DNA of 64,000 nucleotides from Euwallacea fornicatus (taxonomy: Eukaryota; Arthropoda; Insecta; Coleoptera; Curculionidae). The translations under genes were made by a program, and so were the position numbers. The stretch covers positions 434,001 through 498,000 of the forward strand of contig NC_089576.1 of the NCBI RefSeq assembly GCF_040115645.1, in the 5' to 3' direction. A model generated the notes under the pieces. It worked only from the letters and a program-made list of their open reading frames with translations. It made no database searches and had not been told where the DNA came from. Within the stretch, counting starts at the first letter, position 1. Every line of letters starts with the position of its first letter. Shown here piece after piece: positions 13,434-23,900 of the stretch.

Positions 13434-15957
13434 TCAGTCAATTTTGAACTCCTCGTTCTCAATCGACGTATCGCTCAACAAAGACTTTTTGGCTTGCTCG
13501 CTGTTGTTTTCTGCATCCAATTCTTCCGCCAAACCAATGATAATCTCTCGGAACACCAAACCATCTAGATTCTTGGCCAAATACTTGAGGAAGAGCCAAT
13601 CCGTGTAGCTGCAGTACCGCGAGACAGTCAAAACGTCCCACGGGTTAATCTTCCCTGGACACGTGTAAGCGAACACCATTTTGTTGAAAGCGGCGCTTTT
13701 GGCGTGCAAAAGTACCGTCAGCAATCTTAAAGGAGATTCGAAATGTGATTTTTGACTCGAGTGAAGTCAAAGTGACAGGAGGTTGACAGCGGAATGTCAG
13801 GCGCGCGCGTCATTTTGACATCAGATCGAGGGTGGATCTCAGAACTGCGTTCCAGACTTACCTCCACACCAAACCCGAGGCGGTGAGGATAAAAAGGATG
13901 ACAAACCAGAACCAAAGAAAAGTGTAGATTTTGTCGTTGATGACGTTTAGTGCCATGATGCACATTGCGTCATGCCACTGAATAGACCCGGAGGGGCCGT
14001 ATTTGTGGAAGGTACATTTGGTTACCTGCAGTTAAAGACACAGCTATTTTAGTGGGGATCTTTCGATGAGACTTGAATGAATCGCTAAAAAACGGTCGCT
14101 AGAGGCTCGTGATAAGTTTTTCGTGTGCATTTCATTATTTCTTTACTTGTTTTTTTTTTTTATGACTGCTCGTAAATTCTTTACAAGATATATCGCATAT
14201 TTCCTAGTAATAAACCTCGCTCATCGTCAGAAATGCAGCAATTTCCATTGTAAATCGTTATTAATCTATGCGTGATGCGCAATGATTGCTGCATAATCCT
14301 TTTTAATTCCGCTTTTTAGATTCCTAAACACATTGTCTCTTACATTATCGCACACATTTTTATAGTCTTCGTAAATTTTGTAGCATGAAGTGGGATTAAA
14401 ATATAATAGCGGTAAATACCGAGATGATGATGATTATCTTCGTACGGTAACAATAGATTTAAGAGAAAGTCCAGAATTGAGAAACGTTATGCGATCGAGT
14501 GGGACACTTCTGAGAGATTAGCTCGAATATCAAATGGAAAAATCTCTAAAAACAATGGATTTTTTGGGGATTAAGTGGTGTTGAAACTGTCATTCAATCA
14601 GGAATTTATCGCGTCAACGGAACTACAAATAGCTTTTGTACCTTCGGAAAAACCTCGTCCAAAGGATCCACGCTAGACTCCAGACCTTCGTTCCATACAT
14701 CTGATCCTAAATGCAAAAACTGCCCGCTGAGGAATTCGTTCGTGATGTAAATTTGGAATATAACATTGAAGAAATTGAGAATTTCGCAGAAAACTAAATT
14801 CAGAGACCACGATCCGCTGATGTAGAGTCGATCTATGAAGGCCCTCCTTATGATCTGGATCTTCTGCTCCCTAGGACGTTACAATGTTGATTAATGAACA
14901 TCGAAGGGGTCTACACTAACTTTTCTTGTTTTGTCGGTATATTTTTACTGGAAATCCTAAAATTCTTGTCTTCAAGGGAAAATGCCGCCAGTTCCAAGCC
15001 GTCCACCAAGTATTTGATCCTCCCACCTAAAATTAAAAAAAAAAAAATGCATCTGCAGATCGTTTTATCTGAACGGTACCTTCCAGCTTCTTCCATAATA
15101 TGTGGGTGAGGTAGAACATGATGGCCTGTCCAAAGAGGACGAAAGGGACCCATTGGTAGTAGGCGTGATGTTTGATTTGGTCCGTGGAGTTAATGCCGTA
15201 AGAACCCACCCCTGGGTGAGGGATGCTGCCTTTATCGACGAGTTGTGCGTTCATATCTTTAACCTGAAATGTTCAAAAATGTTCTCACGATCGCTTATGC
15301 AACGCAGCCCACATGTGCAATTAAACGCATACAAATTTTACCGTTTAAATCATAATGAATAATGCCAGCGTCTACTACCTTATTCAAGGTTGTTTTAATA
15401 TAACCTTTTGAGGCAAGTAGACCAGACCTGATTAATCAATTTTACTAAAATTTAACTACTTAAAAATGTTCGTAATAGCTGGTTAAATTGGATTATTTTC
15501 CGACTGATTAACGAACACTTTTCTTTAACGTTCACGAAATTGTCCATTAATGAAACAGCTATTTGGCTATTGCCCGGTGCGTTAAAAAGCGGATATGAAT
15601 ATTCATGACATTGACGCGCAAGCGTAGCGAACGTGTCAATTGCTTGAGACGTTTTAACGCGTGAGCGTAGTAAACGCGTTAAAATATCTCAACGTGAACT
15701 TTCTGTTTTTCACATACCAAAGTGAAGGTAGTAGTGAAGAAGCAATAAGTGTCCATGACGTTCGCGGGTACTCCTCCATCTGCGATGCAATGTATGTGTT
15801 CGCCGATGTACTGTCTCGAGCAAACAAGAATGGTCGACACCATGAGTATGGCAAACGTTAGTCGGTAGTGCAACTTAAAAATCCAATTGTCAATAGATTG
15901 GCTCTGGGTTGTCAACCTCTTGACGAAGGGCACGACCCCTTCGAAGGTTTTGATCAT
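13434..15957 (-). CDS. Inx7: Innexin inx7, six coding exons, 404 aa
   Basis: Coding exons in minus order: 15957-15718, 15263-15080, 15026-14921, 14870-14642, 14025-13862, 13725-13434. Lengths and phases close exactly (1215 nt with stop). The protein has the four-TM innexin plan: TM1 after IFKLHY (about residues 32-47), the QYIGEHI stretch with two cysteines in loop 1, the AYYQWV signature, a VFCEILNFFNV segment (TM3), TKCTFHKYGPSGS with two cysteines in loop 2, and IYTFLWFWFVIL (TM4). QYIGEH, TYCFFTTTFT and the C-terminal NPWDVLT..YCSYTDWLFLKYL point to inx7, which forms gap junctions with inx1/inx2 in insect epithelia and nervous system. I chose MIKTF at 15957 because it matches innexin N-termini; two in-frame upstream ATGs (15984 and 16035) would add residues unlike the family. 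Introns 2 and 3 are 53 and 50 nt; intron 1 is 454 nt and carries hairpin repeats. Confidence 0.93.
15611..15682. repeat. Two diverged 29-nt hairpin repeats in inx7 intron 1
   Basis: Unit A (15611-15639) and unit B (15654-15682) are both 29 nt, start 43 nt apart, and share the pattern TTRACGCG - YRAGCGTAGYRAA - CGYGTYAA. Each is an imperfect palindrome with an 8-11 bp stem around an AGCGTAG loop. Unit B lies about 35 nt inside the intron from the exon 1 donor. Matching stem changes (GAC..GTC in A, AAC..GTT in B) keep pairing in both units. Confidence 0.8.
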
Positions 15958-16142
15958 GTTTACGTTTTCACGCTTCTGGAACATCACATTTGCGTTAATC
16001 AAACTTATATTGTTCTCACGTGGACGTATGTACATCCGGGCAGTTCGGTGCTGCGCCCGGGTGTCTACTTACCCCTTGATCAGCTGTTGACTGTAAAATA
16101 GAACCGGCGCCAAAGTAACGAGTGTTAACATGCAATTTTTCT

Positions 16143-16181
16143 ACAAGTATGCGGTACGGTGGCTTCGCCCCGCACACTTGT
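16143..16181. repeat. Inverted repeat upstream of inx7
   Basis: ACAAGTATGCGG is mirrored by CCGCACACTTGT, leaving a 15-nt loop containing GGCTTCGCC, with a single mismatch in the stem. It lies 186 nt upstream of the chosen inx7 start codon, in the likely 5' UTR or promoter region. Function is unknown. Confidence 0.65.
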
Positions 16182-17259
16182 GAGCAAAAAAGACCGTATA
16201 TGTAAGGTAAAATGCTACAGGATTATCGCGGCAATATGTCATAAGTTATCATGGACGTCCATCCTTACTTGATAGCATTGCTATGAGCAAGACAGAGTTA
16301 AGACAAGAAAGTAATAAAAATTCATAATATTCATCTTTGTTTTTTGTTTTTAATTATTATTTTTTACAGTAATTTGCTTTGTTTTGGGCATATGAACATC
16401 TCTCTAGCCTTTAGTTAGATTTACCGAGTTCAAACCTATAAAAACGGGGATACGTTACTCCTAATCTAACAATGTGTGATTCAGGTGCTGCAGGTGCGGC
16501 TTCGCTAGCGCTTTCCACTGATTAATGTAGTCATGCTTCCATGGAACAGTAGGAAAAACCATAAGGTGAAGCAAATAATAAATTGCCTTTTGAAATGAAA
16601 TTGTGGCATTTAGCCATATCATAAGTAACGTAAGACCGTAATGCGCATATTTTCAGGGCTAGATGGATCAATCAGGAAATTTAACCATTTTAGACGTTTT
16701 TAAAATTTAAGTTTCAATATTATGATTTCATAGAAAATTGTTGAAGAGTTAATTTTGTGGTTTAGCTGAAAAGATCCTAATTTTCGAATTTTCACTGGGA
16801 CACCCTATATATCTCTACCTACATATTTGAAATCTACAAGTTATTGCGGCCCCCATTAGGTATTACATTTAGGTTTTTCTTTAATTTTCACAGGAGTGCC
16901 CTAACGTTCAGGGTCAGTTAACTGTTAGTGATCATATGAACATGTCAGTTTTTGACAGATGAACGCGTTTAATCTTGTTATGGCGCATTCTGCCACTGTG
17001 AGAAATGGGGACCGGCTATTATTTATAATAACTGCAATTTGCGACTTTTCTGGTTAATCCCTCTTTTTATTCTCAAATGGCAACCCATTGAAACGCCCGC
17101 CATGTTGAGATGTTAGAATTTCATCACCCCGAAGTGAAAAGTTGGCACAAAAGAGACTAAAATTCCTCCCCACGAATCGGAAAGTCTTCAGTGTGTTGAT
17201 ATACCGAGTGTGAAATAAGTTCGAAAACTCCTGTCAAATGTAGCGATAGAGTTCGCGTT

Positions 17260-17318
17260 TGACAGGTGTCAAAAGCGTCGCGCTTTGACAGGTGTCAAGA
17301 GCGTCGCGCTTTGACAGG
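17260..17318. promoter_or_regulatory. Tandem TGACAGGTGTCA palindromes (TALE-homeodomain-like sites)
   Basis: TGACAGGTGTCA occurs at 17260-17271 and 17286-17297, and a half-copy TGACAGG at 17312. The spacing is exactly 26 bp within a repeat that also contains GCGTCGCGCT. Paired inverted TGACA is the binding pattern of TGIF/achi-vis-type homeodomain proteins, and TGACAG also suits Hth/MEIS. Binding is inferred from motif only. Confidence 0.4.
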
Positions 17319-19831
17319 CACGTAATAAAGTAGAAACAAAACTTATTTTCGACTACATGAAATGTGACAATGGCACGTGTGAACAGTTGTAGTTTGTAGC
17401 GTTGTGAGTTTCGCGCCTGTTTCTATTGATTCGATTATCGTCCTCGCGCACCTTGGATGTAACTCAACGCTTTTGTGCAGGCCACTTCGCGTATGACCAC
17501 ACCATCGTCGTCACTAATCCCTAATAAGTCGGACACAAATTCATACTTTCGAGCTAAATCACTTCAGGGGTACCAACACCCACTTTCTTTACAATTTCCG
17601 AAGCGCATGCTTCGGTTAACCTTTGCGCCAGAATTCGCCCGCCTTCTTGTATCTCCTTAGTCAGCTTTATTCAGGGTCCCTTGCGCAACAGTGCCACAAT
17701 AAATCTTTCCAGAATCTGCTCAATCACGTATATTTTAGATTCTTTACGTAACGGTGTCATAATAAATCTGGTTATAATAGACCATAAAACTAATCGTTAA
17801 CGATATTCAGCGGAGTTATCAGTTATGTAACGGGCTTACGACCGTTTGGGGCTTGGAAAGGTTTCCTGTTATGCGCGCGCACGTTTAAGTCCATCGAAGG
17901 GTAGCGCGTCGTGCAGGAAGCGCAGCAGTTGCGCAACTGCGGACCGTGCTGCAGCGGCCCTTGACGAAAACGAATTTAATGTTAGTGCTTCGGACTGATT
18001 TTAATTTTAGGGAGAAGCAGCCCCACTTATAACGATTATTGGTGGTGCTAAAAACTAATGATTCAGGCTATCCTCATAAGTGGTCCGTTTGGCAGGGATT
18101 AAGTTAAAAAAAGGAAAAAAAATGTGTGTGGAGCGTGTTTGGAGATGCAGCAGCTCCGCATAGAACTTACCCACTAGATGAAACACAGAGAAAAATCTCA
18201 CAAATACAGTTTGGCCACGGCGCAACATTCACTGAAAACCGTATGGTTCGGTTTAATTTACCTAATCAATTAATTACAACCGCCACTCTGAACCTCTGAA
18301 CTGTCATCAATTTAGAGTATAACACACGTGAATTAGTTTGTACGACTTGAGCTGCTTTGGTCTAAGGACAATCGAGAGATCCATTGTCATGTGCATTAAC
18401 TTTCCACTGATAAGAATGCGATTAAGATTTATAATATTACATATTATGTGTCAAGCCCCGATAGAATAATGTTGCTTCAGAATTTAAGTGTGCTGTTAAG
18501 GTGTATTATTGAGGTCGATGTGGTTCCATGAATCTCGGTTTTGTTTGGAGATCATCTGAATTTTATCCGACGAAGGACTGGCAGACCGCACGTGGGACAG
18601 GAAAAAACAGACGAAAATCTCAACCGTTTTTTAGATATTAAAAAAAAAGAAGCTTTTGATCGTGAACGTGCCGTTCGGTCTTTAAACCCTCTTTTTACCG
18701 AAACCGTTTTTTGCTGAATATTTTAATCGTCTCGAAAACGGTCCGTTATCTTTCAGCTTTTAACGATATAGAAAATTTCAAGTTGCGAAATACGAGACGA
18801 CGGAGAACCTTTGTATTCGCAGCGAGGATGTTTAGAGCAACGTCTCAGTTTGAGGGCTCTAACAGCGCGAAATGGAGGTGCTCTGAAATTTCCAAACGAA
18901 TTCCCAAAGCGAGCGTTAAATTTCCGACACGCTGTATGCGCAGCCGCATTGTGTTAGCAAGGGAAAATCGAAGATACCGTATCGATTTCGACGACTTTCA
19001 TATCGAATCGAAGAATTGATTCCTTTAGCCCTCGATGGGGCCACGCTTCTTAGTACTAAGGTTTCCGAGTTACACGTCACTTGACTGAGTATCCACAAAT
19101 CTCGAAGCGAACGTGTTCGATTGCGAACCGCTTGGGAAATGGGTATTACCCAACTCAATTATCTAAGATTATTACAATAAAATATTTGTTTATCTCACAA
19201 GCATATTTTGTCATTTTATGAACAGCTGTTATTCCAATAAAAACTATGTGTTATTTGCACTTGACACAAAGATTCAATTAGAAGTACCAATCCCAGTAAA
19301 ACGATTGTTAAAGGTTTTCGGTATCTGTTGTCATTTGTACACATAGTTGAATGTTGTTTGATTACGTCAATTCTGCAAAATAGAAAAATATTGCGTTTTA
19401 CGCGTGAATTATGAGATTCGTTATACCCTGTCGTCAAATCTGTAATTGGCGACTGACACATACGCCCAGCGCGCGAACGAATCTTGAACGTAGGAGACCA
19501 ACATGGGAAGTCGGTTTCTACTTTTTGCGCCTGCGCAGATTATCCAATTCGGAAACTTTGAGACGAACATCACAGCACTCGAGGCCGGCCACCATTCCGT
19601 AAATTTTCCAACCTTCCAATTAGAGCCGTTCTGACTCAAAACACCCCCAAATTGCAAAAAATTGAATGCTTTAACCGTTCGAACGGATTGGGGTCGGTGG
19701 TCTCCTCGGGCAGTTGCCGTAAACGTTTTTGCAAACAATCTTCAGGACTTTTTGTTTATGTTCGCTTGCTCGTTTGGTTGAGCTTTAATGCATGGGCAGT
19801 TGTTTATCACGTGTATAAATTAATTCACGGC

Positions 19832-20990
19832 CTAATTTTTTAACAATTTTTAGATTTTTATTTTTTATATATATTATTTATTAAAAAAAAAATAATTACA
19901 ATTTAATCATCGAAGTAATTGCCCTCACTTTCAACGCATTTCTGCCCTTTTATCACGTAATTTTCGAGTCTCATCTCGGAAGAAAGATGGTGATTTTGGT
20001 CGGATAAAATCTTTCATTGTTCGGGGGACTTCTTCGAGACGTTGAAAGTACGTATCAACCAGGCGACGTTGTAGTGCTCGAAAAGGGTGATAATCAGAAA
20101 GTGCAAGGTCTGGCGAATACGCCGCACGAGGGAGAACTTCCCAGCCCAACGCGGAGATAACGTCAATGGTGTCTTTCGCCGTGAGAGGTCGCGCGTCGTC
20201 GTGCGTCAAAATGACATGCCGTGTTGCACCACCATTAAAAGGTCTTTTTTCCTCAATGGCGTCCCTCAATTTCATTAATTGGTCTTGATAACGGTTGGCA
20301 GTAATAGTTTCTCTTGGTTTAAGTGTCTCACAACAAATTACACCTTTGGAATCCCACCAAATGCTCAATAACAATTTTTTTCTGGGGATGTTTGGTTTTG
20401 CGGTACTTGCTGATGGTTCTCCCGGATAAACCCACGATTTTCTTCTCTTAGGATTTTCATACTAAATCCACTTTTCATCCATATTGCAATTTCGCAGCTC
20501 CGATCTTTGTTATCAGGGCTAAGATCATGAGGTATCCAGTGACCTCCCTTTGGTATCCTTCCTAATTTTTTCAAACGCATCGAAATAGCTGGTCGAATCA
20601 TTCCGAGTGCGTCAGCAAGCTCTTTTTGTGTGTGGCAGGGATTATCATTGAGTAAATTCTCCAACTCTTCATCGTTAACCTTTTCTGGTCGACCGGGGCG
20701 TATTTCATTTTCAAAATGATCAAAATTTCCATTCCGAAACTTTTGAAACCATTTCTTACGCGTACTATAAGGCACAGCATTCTCTCCCAATGCTGAACAA
20801 ATCATGTCTTGCGCACCTGCAGCATCTTTTTTAAGTTGAAAAGTGAAAAGACGAGAGTGCCTTAAGCGCTGTTTGTCAGACGACATTTGTAACGTTCTTC
20901 GTGGTTAGATTAATCAAATTAGGCGGTTTGATAGCTCACAGATGGCGCTTCAAAACGGACTAAATATTTAGAAAAAATTGTAAATTCAGA
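19832..20990 (-). mobile_element. Mariner element, internally deleted
   Basis: A mariner-family relic of about 1.15 kb around the transposase pseudogene at 19931-20886. The ends look like degenerate inverted repeats: CCTAATTTTTTAACAATTTT on the left, and on the right CTGAATTTACAATTTTTT when read inward. These ends are weak and the TA duplications are not clear, so the borders are approximate. Length is slightly below the usual 1.3 kb, matching the deletion in the coding part. Confidence 0.75.
19931..20886 (-). pseudogene. Mariner transposase pseudogene
   Basis: The first half (20886 to about 20470) starts MSSDKQRLRH and reads through the mariner DNA-binding domain (WFQKFRNGNFDHFENE, GRPEKVNDEELE, KELADALG, a second HTH) to GHWIPHDLSPDNK. 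The reading then jumps from SCEIA to the catalytic DEKWI segment, so the usual linker between the DNA-binding and catalytic domains is lost and an in-frame stop follows. The second half reads SIWWDSKGVICCE, GETITANRYQDQL, VILTHDDARP (second catalytic Asp) and AAYSPDLALSDYHPF (third Asp of the D,D34D triad). The frame changes between halves, so no active enzyme can be made. Confidence 0.93.
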
Positions 20991-23900
20991 GAGGTGTTTT
21001 AATCAATTTTACCTAAGGGCCGAGAATTGATTTATACACCTAATAATTTATTTATTTCCACTTTTTCTTTGTTCCATTTAAATAAAAGGTTAAAAAAAAA
21101 GGAAAAATTCATTTGATATGGGGTTTTTACGCTCGTGTTGTTGGCGATTTTGTGTTTGTTTAATTCTGGCCTTGACTGTGACCAATCGCAGCCTTGACGG
21201 CTGCACGGGATACTTATTTTTGTTTCAATTTTGGGGGCGTTTTGAGTCGAAGCGGCTCCAGTTAAAAGATTGAAAAAATTGCGGAAAGATGGCCGGGCTC
21301 GAGTACTACGGCCTCTACGTAAAAGTTTCTCAATTGGTTAACCCGTCCATGCGCAAAAGAATGAAAACCGCCGTTCCGCGTTAGTTTTCTAGGTCCAAGG
21401 TCGGCCCAGGCACCCGGTAGTAAAATGCTTGTAGCTAGTGTCATTTGAGATTAAACGTTTAAAAGTATTTTAAAATTGCAAAGAGGGGAAAAATAATATA
21501 TTTTCTGGAAAAACTGCGATAGTCGCTTAGACTATATTTTAAAAAATCCTGTTTGACCTTGGAAAACAGATGTTTTTTTCCATATATATATATATACAGT
21601 AAACAATGACGATGATCGAATTTAACATGTACGTGAAGTTAAATCCCTGGCAGGTTTTAAGCATTATTAAGCATGTACGGAGTGCAATATATTTATTTTT
21701 AATCCAAGCTTGGGGTATTTTCGCCCTTTTAAAACAAAGAGGAAATAAAATGTTCTAGCTGGAGCTTTAAATTTCAAATCGACAGATTCAGTAAGCTGCC
21801 TTCAGTGGCTGCAAGCACTTAAGTTTTATTGTATGAATGCACTTGATTTTGTGTGTAAAAATAGGCACAATAGTGCCTGAAACCCAATGTTATTTTGTAT
21901 CAAAGCGCACCTGCTTTGTTGGCCATTTAGCGATGTCCATGAGCTTCACAAGTTTCTTGTACGTTTAGGCGCTGTTTGATTTCCTCTGTAACCCAGATTA
22001 TCGCACATAAGTTCCGTTTTCTAAATACTTGATACGAAACTTAGATAACACGTCGAAATTTGTGCTCTTTAAAACTTATCCCAAACCCCACGAACGTACA
22101 TATGCATATTCTTATCTAATGTAACTTTTCATTATTATTCTGAATGCATTTTCCATTATTTATTTTATTTCGTGTATTATCGAAAAGGACGCTTCAGTAT
22201 TCCAAATACTGTTTGTAGATAAGCATAAAGGATTTTTACTTGGAATTGTGCAAATTCAGAAATAGCACAGATCTTATATTCGCGCCGGCGCACGACGAAT
22301 CTCTCACAGCAAAACGACGTCTTTGAGACACCAATACGTGGAGGCCTTCCTGTGAAAAAATTCCTCACTTTGAACGGGGTATTACTTGCTGCAGTCAGGT
22401 CTTCTAAGTCATCGAGGGATTTAATGCAATTTTACATTTGCTGAATTTCTAACTTCACTCGTGTCAAGTTTAAAAAGCTAAAAGGAAAAATTTCCTTTGA
22501 TCGATCCTTGGTCGTCGGTCAAATTAGTAATTCACCGTTAATTTTCGTTCAACATAGTTTTCGTAGCAGCCGAGATTCTGACCAACACCCTGAGCCCTAT
22601 TTTAACGCTTCAATGAAAATTAACAGGTAGTTCAAGTTTATAGCACATGCAGTAATCATGACTTCCTCGGAGGTTCCAAGTGATTAGTGAAAGTATTGAA
22701 AAATTTTGCTTTAGATCTTTTGAGGACATCGTATCTACCGAGTGACTCACATAAAGGGAGTGGTATAAATACAAATATTTTTATATTGTGTTGTAGCTTA
22801 CCTTCTTCATTATCGAAAAGCCACTGTTGTTTCTTGTTATTAGTAAGTTGGGTACGCTGCTTTTTCAGAAATATGAAATTCTGACTGAAGCAAACTAGCG
22901 ATAGGTTCGTGAAAAAATTAAGTGGTTTATTATCTAAATGTTGATATTATTGATGAATAAGTCGAAATTGTTGTTGGCAAATTGTCCATGATTTATAAAA
23001 TTTATCTTTTTTTTTTTTGGAGTTATAGTAAATAATATTCAGACAACAGTAATACTCAAAATCGTGTATCAAACGCAAATTCCTCAAATTCGGGGCTGGT
23101 ACGGAACACGTAAGTAAACATTGATACTTTTATGCTACTTATAGCATAGTGACGGATTATATATAAACAATTATAATAAGTATTCGTTTTAATCGTTTCA
23201 TTTCGTCATCAGGACAAAGACTGTCCTGATCACTCCTGATTTCGCGAAATACCGCAAACTCTATTTCTGCAGAGATTTAGTGAAACTACGTTGCAATCAG
23301 CATACTATCTTTGATACTAAACTGACTCACATTGGGCCTATTTATATTTTCTATTATGCAATTTCGAACATTCGTCACTACTCCTGTGATTTTTGAAACT
23401 GCCGGGTTTGCTTCAATTGACTACTCCCTTCCTCCGCTCCTCTGTCCTTTAACGATTTCCTCAAAGCTGTAATCTTATGTGTGGAACTGGTCTTAATAAA
23501 ACCAACTTTTATGTATGCCTTTGATTAAAAAGTTCTAAAAGCTGTAAATCGTACACGACGGTCCAATATAGTGGATAGACGAACGATAAGGGATTAACGG
23601 TTATGGCTAGAAAAGAGATTTTAGGACAGCCCGTATAATGGAAAACACCTTCTGGTTATAGAATCTAAAAACGAATAAACTTTTGTGTTAATTTCTTTCA
23701 TCATAACGGTTTTTTCTCGATCTTCCGCTCGCCCCCTATTGGGCCCCCTTGTATTTTGTTTTCATTTCTTCTTTCGCTTCATGACCAAAATTTGATCAGG
23801 AAGTCAACTTTCAAACAAATATGCGTGTTATTGTAAAATCAGCGGCAAATGCAATTTCATGTAACCACTCGGCCACTGACCATGTAACAACCTGGCGGTC

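Larger units (their letters stand above)
15958..19831. other. Upstream region of inx7 and intergenic DNA
   Basis: No supportable gene. It should include the inx7 promoter. It contains the inverted repeat at 16143-16181, an element-end sequence ending CACCCTATA near 16808, and a 26-bp repeat with TGACAGGTGTCA palindromes (17251-17318). The 105-codon minus ORF at 19421-19738 has no recognisable domain. Confidence 0.55.

Noticed and set aside
15958..16035. In-frame N-terminal extension of inx7 (MYIRPRENN...)
   Set aside because: Innexin N-termini are short and begin close to MIKTF; the extension has no family counterpart.
19421..19738. 105-codon minus ORF beside the mariner element
   Set aside because: It is outside the mariner and has no domain; plus ORFs overlap it.
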